A DNA stretch of 64,000 nucleotides from Poecilobothrus nobilitatus (Eukaryota > Arthropoda > Insecta > Diptera > Dolichopodidae), in the NCBI GenBank assembly GCA_947095535.1, contig OX352772.1, forward strand, positions 224,772,994 to 224,836,993, written 5' to 3'. Made by a program: the position numbers and the translations under genes. This document shows positions 1-8,930 of this stretch, in pieces. Position 1 is the first letter of the stretch, and each line of letters begins with the position of its first letter. The notes beneath the pieces are model-generated. The model had not been told where the DNA came from. It saw only the letters and a list, made by a program, of their open reading frames with translations, and did not search any database.

Positions 1-47
1 AGGTAGATAGGTAAAAAGAATATGCTTATCAGCAAAATTTGTTAGGA

Positions 48-257
48 GGTTATTATTATTATTTTTTATGCATTTCTCTGCCATATAAATGTGGACAGGA
101 AATTAACAGCTTTTCCTGTTCAGACGCGGCTCTAAATGTCGTAAGGGGGAATAACTCTTTACGATGTGTGTGGAATTCGAATCCACACCCCTTGGTATTT
201 ACAGCGTATTATACGCTCTTACCCACTAGGCCACCGAGGTCCCGGTTATTATTATTT
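48..257 (-). mobile_element. tRNA-derived SINE with flanking direct repeats (unit 1 copy)
   Basis: Read on the minus strand, the head is tRNA-like. An A box (TGGCCTAGTGGG, at 222-233) matches the Pol III consensus, and a B-box-like GGATTCGAATTCC (172-184) lies inside a perfect T-arm hairpin (168-188, 7-bp stem, loop TTCGAAT). The body continues to about position 61 and ends in an A-rich tail. GGTTATTATTATT occurs on both sides (48-60 and 244-256), consistent with a target-site duplication, although simple repeats could mimic one. Minus-strand TTTT at 34-37 could end a Pol III transcript of about 210 nt. The insertion lies within the errantivirus-like LTR. It is not a functional tRNA: no convincing anticodon arm or paired acceptor stem is visible. 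Every unit has a copy. Confidence 0.8.
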
Positions 258-415
258 GTTTGTGTTAAAGAAAAATGTGTAAACCATATGTAGAGTTATT
301 CAAAGAAAAGTTAAGTAAAAGTAATTAAATAAAAGTAACTGTTGAATGTTTGGAATCTTTATCTGTTTCTTTATCTTTATATATTTTATCTATTTTATCT
401 ATGGAACATATAACT
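257..415 (-). mobile_element. Start of errantivirus-like 3' LTR (unit 1 copy)
   Basis: On the minus strand, AGTTATATG begins at 415, directly after a polypurine run. Errantivirus/gypsy LTRs typically begin AGTTA or AGTGA right after the PPT, so this fits an LTR start. A TATATAAAG box follows about 40 bases in. The LTR is interrupted by the SINE at 48-257 and probably continues into the end of the preceding unit; its far boundary is not identified. The length of the TATTTTATC repeat near 390 separates unit types: doubled in A, single in B. Confidence 0.6.
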
Positions 416-427
416 ATCCCCCTTAAA
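416..427 (-). other. Polypurine tract of the errantivirus-like element
   Basis: The minus strand reads TTTAAGGGGGAT just before the presumed LTR start and about 80 bases after the env stop codon. This is the expected place for the plus-strand primer site of a gypsy/errantivirus element. It is conserved in all units, including the divergent unit 10. Confidence 0.6.
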
Positions 428-507
428 CTGAGGCTCCGACGAAGCTATTATTTTAGAAATTTTATTATAGAATTTACTTTTTATTATCATTACCTATTAT
501 CTACTAC

Positions 508-897
508 CTAATATGACTGTTCTATATCATCTATGTGATTTCGAAGTAGGGTTATATAAAAATTTCTTTGAAAGATTTGGCGGGATATTTCTAAATCGTT
601 TCCTAGGTCCACAGTTTTATGAATATTGTTAGAATAGTTAGCGAGTATACCTGAAATAATTTCTTGTTGGTAGTTCATGTGGTTTGGAATCTTACTGATT
701 TGACCAGAAATTTGTTTATTGACCGAAATTTGTTTATTTGATTCTGTAATTAGTTCAGAATTTGTTTTTGCTAAATTGTCTAATTTTCTTTTTATAAATT
801 GTTCGTCTTCATTATCCATATTTCCAGTAAAAATTTTAATACCCGAATCTAGAAAGTTCTTAGTCTTAGTCCGTGTATTTTTGTTTGTAGAAGATTA
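508..897 (-). pseudogene. Errantivirus-like env fragment (transmembrane-subunit N-terminal part), unit 1
   Basis: The open frame runs on the minus strand from just below a TAA (895-897) to the TAG ending at 508. The first methionine is at 819, but similarity starts upstream of it. The segment before and around that methionine (G-x3-F-TGN-x-D-x-ED) resembles the region downstream of the fusion peptide in insect errantivirus/baculovirus F-type (Baculo_F-like) envelope proteins. A polar helical stretch rich in Asn, Gln, Ile and Leu follows, as expected for a heptad-repeat region. The surface subunit, the remaining ectodomain and the membrane anchor are missing, so this is a dead fragment. The copia LTR begins at 935 on the other strand, suggesting that copia insertion cut the gene. 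Family assignment rests on motif resemblance only. Confidence 0.6.
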
Positions 898-934
898 AAA
901 CTATGTATCAAAGTCAAATAGGAAGGGTAATTTC

Positions 935-1130
935 TGTTAAAATTATAAACTACACCATTTTAACAACGCAATATTTTTTCTCTATATGGCAATGCTATAC
1001 ATAATTATATAAATGTCATTTAACATATTTCTTCTTTTCTCTTTAATATAACTTTTGCTTTAACTTATTTTTTAGTCTGAATAAAGCACCTGTTTTGAAA
1101 TGTTGTTGATTTTTTATTTCAATTTCAACA
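935..1130 (+). mobile_element. Ty1/copia 5' LTR (unit 1 copy)
   Basis: A segment of about 196 bp starting TGTTA and ending CAACA, the usual ends of copia-type LTRs. It has a TATATAAA box (1006-1013) and an AATAAA signal (1080-1085) in the expected order for promoter and polyadenylation. A primer-binding-like site follows at 1134 and gag homology at about 1239. No matching 3' LTR exists in the unit, so the target duplication cannot be checked. Type A has CACCTGTTTTG and B has CACCTGCTTTG near the 3' end. Confidence 0.65.
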
Positions 1131-1133
1131 AAG

Positions 1134-1151
1134 ACTATCGGCCCAGGCACG
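1134..1151 (+). other. Copia primer binding site, initiator tRNA-Met half-molecule type
   Basis: Three bases after the LTR end comes ACTATCGGCCCAGGCACG. It is nearly complementary to the D-arm to anticodon-loop part of eukaryotic initiator tRNA-Met (around CGTGCTGGGCCCATAAC), with one substitution and one inserted base. Drosophila copia is known to prime from an internal cut (5' half) of initiator tRNA-Met, so this fits a copia-type PBS. The tRNA comparison is from memory. Confidence 0.6.
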
Positions 1152-1238
1152 TGGTTCATAAACAATTTCATCAGAATTATGCGATATAAAATATTTTTTT
1201 TTGGATTCATTAAAATTTAATTGTTTTTTAAGAATAAA

Positions 1239-1855
1239 GATCGAAATCGATAAAGCGGGTAGCAGTAACTATGATTGACGGAAAATACAGATGCGGAGTA
1301 TTTTAGTTCATTTAGATTTATAGGAATATGTGGATGGAACAAAAATTAAAGCAGAAAATATGGAGTCTGAAGAAACTAGAAAATGGAATAAAAATGACGG
1401 GAAAGCGCTAGCTACTATTCGATGAGTTTAAAAATAACCAAATTAATTATGTAAATAACTGCACTAACTCAAAATAGGCTTGGTAAAAGTTAAAAGGATT
1501 TCATCAACAGACTGGTCTAACTAGAAAAGTTTCACTTTTTAAACAACTATTGAACTTGAAAATGTCAGAAAATCAATTAATGGAGAACTATTTGGAATCA
1601 TTTTTTACAGTTGTAGAAAAATTAACGGAAGTTGAATTAAAATTGAACGATAAGTTAATGGTCATAATATTATTATCAAGTTTACCACCAGGATACAAAC
1701 ATTTTGTAATTGCCATTGAGTCACGAGATACTCTCCCTGATACACAATCATTGAAGGTTAAGTTATTGGAAGAAGGACGGAGACGAGAAACCTTTAATAT
1801 AAACGAAAAAATTAAATTGCTTTTTAACAATGTCGAACACCAATCAAAAATTTAA
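1239..1855 (+). pseudogene. Copia gag relic (unit 1)
   Basis: Homology to the copia Gag family (Retrotran_gag_2/UBN2) starts near 1239, with SNYD, then WNKND, KALATI and NNQINY-like blocks broken by stops and frameshifts. The open core is 1550-1855 (101 codons from its first ATG) and includes LLSSLPPGY, AIESRD and the LKVKLLEEGRRRE block typical of the family's C-terminal half. Type A units have Val and B units Leu after GYKHF; otherwise the core is the same in every unit. Because stops flank it on both sides, the identity reflects homogenisation of the array, not selection for a protein. Confidence 0.85.
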
Positions 1856-2505
1856 ATACAATAAGAACAATGATAGCAAAAGTTAAAATTATGTTTGTTT
1901 TAAGAGCAATCGGAAATGCCATTATGCAGCTCAATGTTGAGTAAAAAATATTAGAAATCATAAGTCAGCAACAAAGAACAGCTATAATCAAAATAATCGA
2001 GCAGTATCTTTTTCGATGTAAAATGCCACTAATGGTTTAAATATTGATTCTGACATGTGAATTTTAGATTCAGAATTTACTTGTCAAATGTGCTGTGATA
2101 AACCTCTTTTCTCAAAATCCGAAAAACATCATGAACAGATTCAACTTGCTGGTAATAAATTTATTGAAGCAAAAGGTATTGGTGAAGTCATTTTGCAATC
2201 TGCTTCTAAACAAGTTGTATTAAAAGGTGTTTTGTATGTATCAGCATTAAATGGAAATATAATATCAATCAGTAAAGCAACATAAAATGGTTGCAGTGTT
2301 TAAGAATGAAAGAGCACTAATTTATAATCAACAAAAATGTGGTTTTACTGCTTGCGAAATGAATAACCTGTTTGTTTTTAGTGACAATAAACAAAATTAA
2401 GCTGGGTTCTAATAATATGGGCGAAAATTTTACTAAATGTCAACATCACAAATAAATGAAATGAAACATCAACGTACAAAGGTTAACAATTTTGATTTCT
2501 GGTTT
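1836..2505 (+). pseudogene. Copia nucleocapsid knuckle, protease and GAG-pre-integrase relic (unit 1)
   Basis: After a frame change near 1836 the copia polyprotein continues with stops. A zinc knuckle (about 1896-1937) has Ser for the second Cys, followed by a stop. The protease active site (2064-2075) reads L-D-S-E instead of D-S/T-G, with its preceding Trp position a TGA. The protease body (2088-2285) is open and recognisable (LAGNKFIEAKGIGEV, VLYV, NIISISKAT). Frame continues past the TAA to about 2400, where GAG-pre-integrase would follow. Type A replaces the conserved WH-x4-GH block by unrelated sequence. Integrase, RT and RNase H are absent. Confidence 0.8.
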
Positions 2506-2985
2506 ATTTAAAAAAAAAAAAAAAATTAAATAAAGTAAAACCTTGATTTGTTATTTAATTTATTTAAACCAAAAAATTCTTGATGATAGAACTGTTGTTC
2601 TATCCTTTTTGAACTCTACTTAAGAAAATTAACTTTTTAATTTTTACATTTTCTTAGATTTAATTTGCAATTTACAAAATCTATTTTTGGTAAAAATGCA
2701 TTTTATTACAAAACATACTTTTTTTCTTTTCATATTAAAAAAAAATAACATCCATGTCATTCTTTCTTATCGCAATTGAAAAAACGTTCATAAAAAAACA
2801 TCTGTGCAAAACAATATTATTGGAGTAGGTCATAATTATTGTAGAATTTAGAATATTTATTTCATATTACAAAAATAAATACGTTTTGAGCGTTTTTATT
2901 CTTTTTATTATTTTATTTGGATTCATATTACAAAACAAACCGTGTTAAATGTTTACAAAATAAATTAGACTATGTGTTTCGATAT
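2506..2985. other. AT-rich 3' segment of unit 1
   Basis: No coding signal. It starts with a poly(A) run of about 16 and holds a perfect 8-bp stem with a 4-base loop, GATAGAAC-TGTT-GTTCTATC (2585-2604), followed by CTTTTT. TTCATATTACAAAA occurs twice about 70 bp apart (2861 and 2932). On the minus strand it is a candidate for the rest of the errantivirus-like LTR and its flank, but no LTR end was recognised. Its end distinguishes unit types (CTTTTTATT and ATTAGAC in A; CTTATT and ATTGGAC in B). Confidence 0.7.
2585..2604. other. Conserved short hairpin
   Basis: GATAGAAC, a 4-base loop, then GTTCTATC form a perfect 8-bp stem, followed by C and five Ts. The stem is intact in the units; in unit 2 only the loop changes (TGTC). 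With recent homogenisation, conservation alone does not prove function. Confidence 0.7.
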
Positions 2986-5951
2986 AGGTAGATAGGTAAA
3001 AAGAATATGCTTATCAGCAAAATTTGTTAGGAGGTTATTATTATTATTTTTTATGCATTTCTCTGCCATATAAATGTGGACAGGAAATTAACAGCTATTC
3101 CTGTTCAGACGCGGCTCTAAATGTCGTAAGGGGGAATAACTCTTACGATGTGTGTGGAATTCGAATCCACACCCCTTGGTATTTAAACGTATTATACGCT
3201 CTTACCCACTAGGCCACCGAGGTCCCGGTTATTATTATTTGTTTGGGTTAAAGAAAAATGTGTAAACCATATGTAGAGTTATTCAAAGAAAAGTTAAGTA
3301 AAAGTAATTAAATAAAAGTAACTGTTGAATGTTTGGAATCTTTATCTGTTTCTTTATCTTTATATATTTTATCTATGGAACATATAACTATCCCCCTTAA
3401 ACTGAGGCTCCGACGAAGCTATTATTTTAGAAATTTTTATTTTATTATAGAATTTACTTTTTATTATCATTACCTATTATCTACTACCTAATATGACTGT
3501 TCTATATCATCTATGTGATTTCGAAGTAGGGTTATATAAAAATTTCTTTGAAAGATTTAGCGGGATATTTCTAAATCGTTTCCTAGGTCCACAGTTTTAT
3601 GAATATTGTTAGAATAGTTAGCGAGTATACCTGAAATAATTTCTTGTTGGTAGTTCATGTGGTTTGGAATCTTACTGATTTGACCAGAAATTTGTTTATT
3701 GACCGAAATTTGTTTATTTGATTCTGTAATTAGTTCAGAATTTGTTTTTGCTAAATTGTCTAATTTTCTTTTTATAAATTGTTCGTCTTCATTATCCATA
3801 TTTCCAGTAAAAATTTTAATACCCGAATCTAGAAAGTTCTTAGTCTTAGTCCGTGTATTTTTGTTTGTAGAAGATTAAAACTATGTATCAAAGTCAAATA
3901 GGAAGGGTAATTTCTGTTAAAATTATAAACTACACCATTTTAACAACGCAATATTTTTTCTCTATATGGCAATGCTATACATAATTATATAAATGTCATT
4001 TAACATATTTCTTCTTTTCTCTTTAATATAACTTTTGCTTTAACTTATTTTTTAGTCTGAATAAAGCACCTGCTTTGAAATGTTGTTGATTTTTTATTTT
4101 AATTTCAACAAAGACTATCGGCCCAGGCACGTGGTTCATAAACAATTTCATCAGAATTATGCGATATAAAATATTTTTTTTTGGATTCATTAAAATTTAA
4201 TTGTTTTTTAAGAATAAAGATTGAAATCGATAAAGCGGATAGCAGTAACTATGATTGACGGAAAATACAGATGCGGAGTATTTTAGTTCATTTAGATTTA
4301 TAGGAATATGTGGATGGAACAAAAATTAAAGCAGAAAATATGGAGTCTGAAGAAACTAGAAAATGGAATAAAAATGACGGGAAAGCGCTAGCTACTATTC
4401 GATGAGTTTAAAAATAACCAAATTAATTATGTAAATAACTGCACTAACTCAAAATAGGCTTGGTAAAAGTTAAAAGGATTTCATCAACAGACCGGTCTAA
4501 CTAGAAAAGTTTCACTTTTTAAACAACTATTGAACTTGAAAATGTCAGAAAATCAATTAATGGAGAACTATTTGGAATCATTTTTTACAGTTGTAGAAAA
4601 ATTAACGGAAGTTGAATTAAAATTGAACGATAAGTTAATGGTCATAATATTATTATCAAGTTTACCACCAGGATACAAACATTTTTTAATTGCCATTGAG
4701 TCACGAGATACTCTCCCTGATACACAATCATTGAAGGTTAAGTTATTGGAAGAAGGACGGAGACGAGAAACCTTTAATATAAACGAAAAAATTAAATTGC
4801 TTTTTAACAATGTCGAACACCAATCAAAAATTTAAATACAATAAGAACAATGATAGCAAAAGTTAAAATTATGTTTGTTTTAAGAGCAATCGGAAATGCC
4901 ATTATGCAGCTCAATGTTGAGTAAAAAATATTAGAAATCATAAGTCAGCAACAAAGAACAGCTATAATCAAAATAATCGAGCAGTATCTTTTTCGATGTA
5001 AAATGCCACTAATGGTTTAAATATTGATTCTGACATGTGAATTTTAGATTCAGAATTTACTTGTCAAATGTGCTGTGATAAACCTCTTTTCAAAATCCGA
5101 AAAACATCATGAACAGATTCAACTTGCTGGTAATAAATTTATTGAAGCAAAAGGTATTGGTGAAGTCATTTTGCAATCTGCTTCTAAACAAGTTGTATTA
5201 AAAGGTGTTTTGTATGTACCAGCATTAAATGGAAATATAATATCAATCAGTAAAGCAACATAAAATGGTTGCAGTGTTTAAGAATGAAAGAGCACTAATT
5301 TATAATCAACAAAAATGTGGTTTTACTGCTTGCGAAATGAATAACTTGTTTGTTTTTAGTGACAATAAACAAAATTAAGCTGGGTTCTAATAATGTGGGC
5401 GAAAATTTTACTAAATGGCATGAACATTTTGGTCACATCAACGTACAAAGGTTAACAATTTTGATTTCTGGTTTATTTAAAAAAAAAAAAAATTAAATAA
5501 AGTAAAACCTTGATTTGTTATTTAATTTATTTAAACCAAAAAATTCTTGATGATAGAACTGTCGTTCTATCCTTTTTGAACTCTACTTAAGAAAATTAAC
5601 TTTTTAATTTTTACATTTTCTTAGATTTAATTTGCAATTTACAAAATCTATTTTTGGTAAAAATGCATTTTGTTATTACAAAACATACTTTTTTTCTTTT
5701 CATATTAAAAAAAAAAAAAACCATGTCATTCTTTCTTATCGCAATTGAAAAAACGTTCATAAAAAAACATCTGTGCAAAACAATATTATTGGAGTAGGTC
5801 ATAATTATTGTAGAATTTAGAATATTTATTTCATATTACAAAAATAAATACGTTTTGAGCGTTTTTATTCTTATTATTTTATTTGGATTCATATTACAAA
5901 ACAAACCGTGTTAAATGTTTACAAAATAAATTGGACTATGTGTTTCGATAT
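2986..5951. repeat. Array unit 2 (type B, best ancestral pre-integrase)
   Basis: Type B at all diagnostic sites. Components: SINE 3033-3229, env 3557-3799 (shortened by a private TAA, 3557-3559), gag core 4530-4835, protease-like 5075-5263. Near 5400-5450 it keeps the copia GAG-pre-integrase signature W-H-x4-G-H-I-N that type A lost. Private changes include a shifted frame in the protease-like start, the loop of the hairpin, and loss of TAACATC near 5720. It has the long TTTTTATTTTATTATAG form near 3435, shared with unit 11. Confidence 0.93.
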
Positions 5952-8930
5952 AGGTAGATAGGTAAAAAGAATATGCTTATCAGCAAAATTTGTTAGGAGG
6001 TTATTATTATTATTTTTTATGCATTTCTCTGCCATATAAATGTGGACAGGAAATTAACAGCTTTTCCTGTTCAGACGCGGCTCTAAATGTCGTAAGGGGG
6101 AATAACTCTTACGATGTGTGTGGAATTCGAATCCACACCCCTTGGTATTTACAGCGTATTATACGCTCTTACCCACCGAGGTCCCGGTTATTATTATTTG
6201 TTTGTGTTAAAGAAAAATGTGTAAACCATATGTAGAGTTATTCAAAGAAAAGTTAAGTAAAAGTAATTAAATAAAAGTAACTGTTGAATGTTTGGAATCT
6301 TTATCTGTTTCTTTATCTTTATATATTTTATCTATTTTATCTATGGAACATATAACTATCCCCCTTAAACTGAGGCTCCGACGAAGCTATTATTTTAGAA
6401 ATTTTATTATAGAATTTACTTTTTATTATCATTACCTATTATCTATTACCTAATATGACTGTTCTATATCATCTATGTGATTTCGAAGTAGGGTTATATA
6501 AAAATTTCTTTGAAAGATTTGGCGGGATATTTCTAAATCGTTTCCTAGGTCCACAGTTTTATGAATATTGTTAGAATAGTTAGCGAGTATACCTGAAATA
6601 ATTTCTTGTTGGTAATTCATGTGGTTTGGAATCTTACTGATTTGACCAGAAATTTGTTTATTGACCGAAATTTGTTTATTTGATTCTGTAATTAGTTCAG
6701 AATTTGTTTTTGCTAAATTGTCTAATTTTCTTTTTATAAATTGTTCGTCTTCATTATCCATATTTCCAGTAAAAATTTTAATACCCGAATCTAGAAAGTT
6801 CTTAGTCTTAGTCCGTGTATTTTTGTTTGTAGAAGATTAAAACTATGTATCAAAGTCAAATAGGAAGGGTAATTTCTGTTAAAATTATAAACTACACCAT
6901 TTTAACAACGCAATATTTTTTCTCTATATGGCAATGCTATACATAATTATATAAATGTCATTTAACATATTTCTTCTTTTCTCTTTAATATAACTTTTGC
7001 TTTAACTTATTTTTTAGTCTGAATAAAGCACCTGTTTTGAAATGTTGTTGATTTTTTATTTCAATTTCAACAAAGACTATCGGCCCAGGCACGTGGTTCA
7101 TAAACAATTTCATCAGAATTATGCGATATAAAATATTTTTTTTTGGATTCATTAAAATTTAATTGTTTTTTAAGAATAAAGATCGAAATCGATGAAGCGG
7201 GTAGCAGTAACTATGATTGACGGAAAATACAGATGCGGAGTATTTTAGTTCATTTAGATTTATAGGAATATGTGGATGGAACAAAAATTAAAGCAGAAAA
7301 TATGGAGTCTGAAGAAACTAGAAAATGGAATAAAAATGACGGGAAAGCGCTAGCTACTATTCGATGAGTTTAAAAATAACCAAATTAATTATGTAAATAA
7401 CTGCACTAACTCAAAATAGGCTTGGTAAAAGTTAAAAGGATTTCATCAACAGACTGGTCTAACTAGAAAAGTTTCACTTTTTAAACAACTATTGAACTTG
7501 AAAATGTCAGAAAATCAATTAATGGAGAACTATTTGGAATCATTTTTTACAGTTGTAGAAAAATTAACGGAAGTTGAATTAAAATTGAACGATAAGTTAA
7601 TGGTCATAATATTATTATCAAGTTTACCACCAGGATACAAACATTTTGTAATTGCCATTGAGTCACGAGATACTCTCCCTGATACACAATCATTGAAGGT
7701 TAAGTTATTGGAAGAAGGACGGAGACGAGAAACCTTTAATATAAACGAAAAAATTAAATTGCTTTTTAACAATGTCGAACACCAATCAAAAATTTAAATA
7801 CAATAAGAACAATGATAGCAAAAGTTAAAATTATGTTTGTTTTAAGAGCAATCGGAAATGCCATTATGCAGCTCAATGTTGAGTAAAAAATATTAGAAAT
7901 CATAAGTCAGCAACAAAGAACAGCTATAATCAAAATAATCGAGCAGTATCTTTTTCGATGTAAAATGCCACTAATGGTTTAAATATTGATTCTGACATGT
8001 GAATTTTAGATTCAGAATTTACTTGTCAAATGTGCTGTGATAAACCTCTTTTCTCAAAATCCGAAAAACATCATGAACAGATTCAACTTGCTGGTAATAA
8101 ATTTATTGAAGCAAAAGGTATTGGTGAAGTCATTTTGCAATCTGCTTCTAAACAAGTTGTATTAAAAGGTGTTTTGTATGTACCAGCATTAAATGGAAAT
8201 ATAATATCAATCAGTAAAGCAACATAAAATGGTTGCAGTGTTTAAGAATGAAAGAGCACTAATTTATAATCAACAAAAATGTGGTTTTACTGCTTGCGAA
8301 ATGAATAACCTGTTTGTTTTTAGTGACAATAAACAAAATTAAGCTGGGTTCTAATAATATGGGCGAAAATTTTACTAAATGTCAACATCACAAATAAATG
8401 AAATGAAACATCAACGTACAAAGGTTAACAATTTTGATTTCTGGTTTATTTAAAAAAAAAAAAAAAATTAAATAAAGTAAAACCTTGATTTGTTATTTAA
8501 TTTATTTAAACCAAAAAATTCTTGATGATAGAACTGTTGTTCTATCCTTTTTGAACTCTACTTAAGAAAATTAACTTTTTAATTTTTACATTTTCTTAGA
8601 TTTAATTTGCAATTTACAAAATCTATTTTTGGTAAAAATGCATTTTGTTATTACAAAACATACTTTTTTTCTTTTCATATTAAAAAAAAATAACATCCAT
8701 GTCATTCTTTCTTATCGCAATTGAAAAAACGTTCATAAAAAAACATCTGTGCAAAACAATATTATTGGAGTAGGTCATAATTATTGTAGAATTTAGAATA
8801 TTTATTTCATATTACAAAAATAAATACGTTTTGAGCGTTTTTATTTTTTTTATTATTTTATTTGGATTCATATTACAAAACAAATCGTGTTAAATGTTTA
8901 CAAAATAAATTAGACTATGTGTTTCGATAT
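5952..8930. repeat. Array unit 3 (type A, SINE A box deleted)
   Basis: Type A throughout. Components: env 6450-6761, gag core 7492-7797, protease-like 8030-8227. An 8-bp deletion near 6175 removes the middle of the SINE A box; it lies between two CCAC repeats. This unit shares the TATGCG, CATTAAAATTT and GATCGAAATCG (here followed by ATGAAGCG) subtype with units 1, 9 and 10. Confidence 0.93.

Larger units (their letters stand above)
1..2985. repeat. Array unit 1 (type A with a B-like patch)
   Basis: Type A at its start (AGCTTTTCC near 112, TTTACAGCG near 200, duplicated TATTTTATC near 390) and in its 3' half. Between about 480 and 690 it carries the B-type bases (TCTACTACC, GGTAGTTCATG), which suggests a gene-conversion patch. 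Components: SINE 48-245, minus-strand LTR start at 415, env 508-897, copia LTR 935-1130, gag core 1550-1855, protease-like 2058-2285. It has one extra T near 160, shared with unit 5, and is the only unit with serine instead of proline in the protease-like segment (near 2240). Confidence 0.93.

Noticed and set aside
140..243. A cellular tRNA gene on the minus strand
   Set aside because: A and B boxes and the T arm are present, but no convincing anticodon arm or acceptor pairing; the A-rich tail, flanking repeats and body fit a SINE.
39..293. A small frame in each unit (starting MLGGYYYY) that could be taken as a gene family
   Set aside because: It is the plus-strand reading of the minus-strand SINE and its ATT flanks, and its length changes with every indel between units.
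1588..1830. An 80-codon antisense frame in each unit
   Set aside because: It lies entirely opposite the recognised copia gag core and has no family resemblance of its own.
2585..2614. Hairpin plus T run as a transcription terminator
   Set aside because: The sequence is eukaryotic, no gene ends there, and the stem is only 8 bp; kept as a structural feature only.
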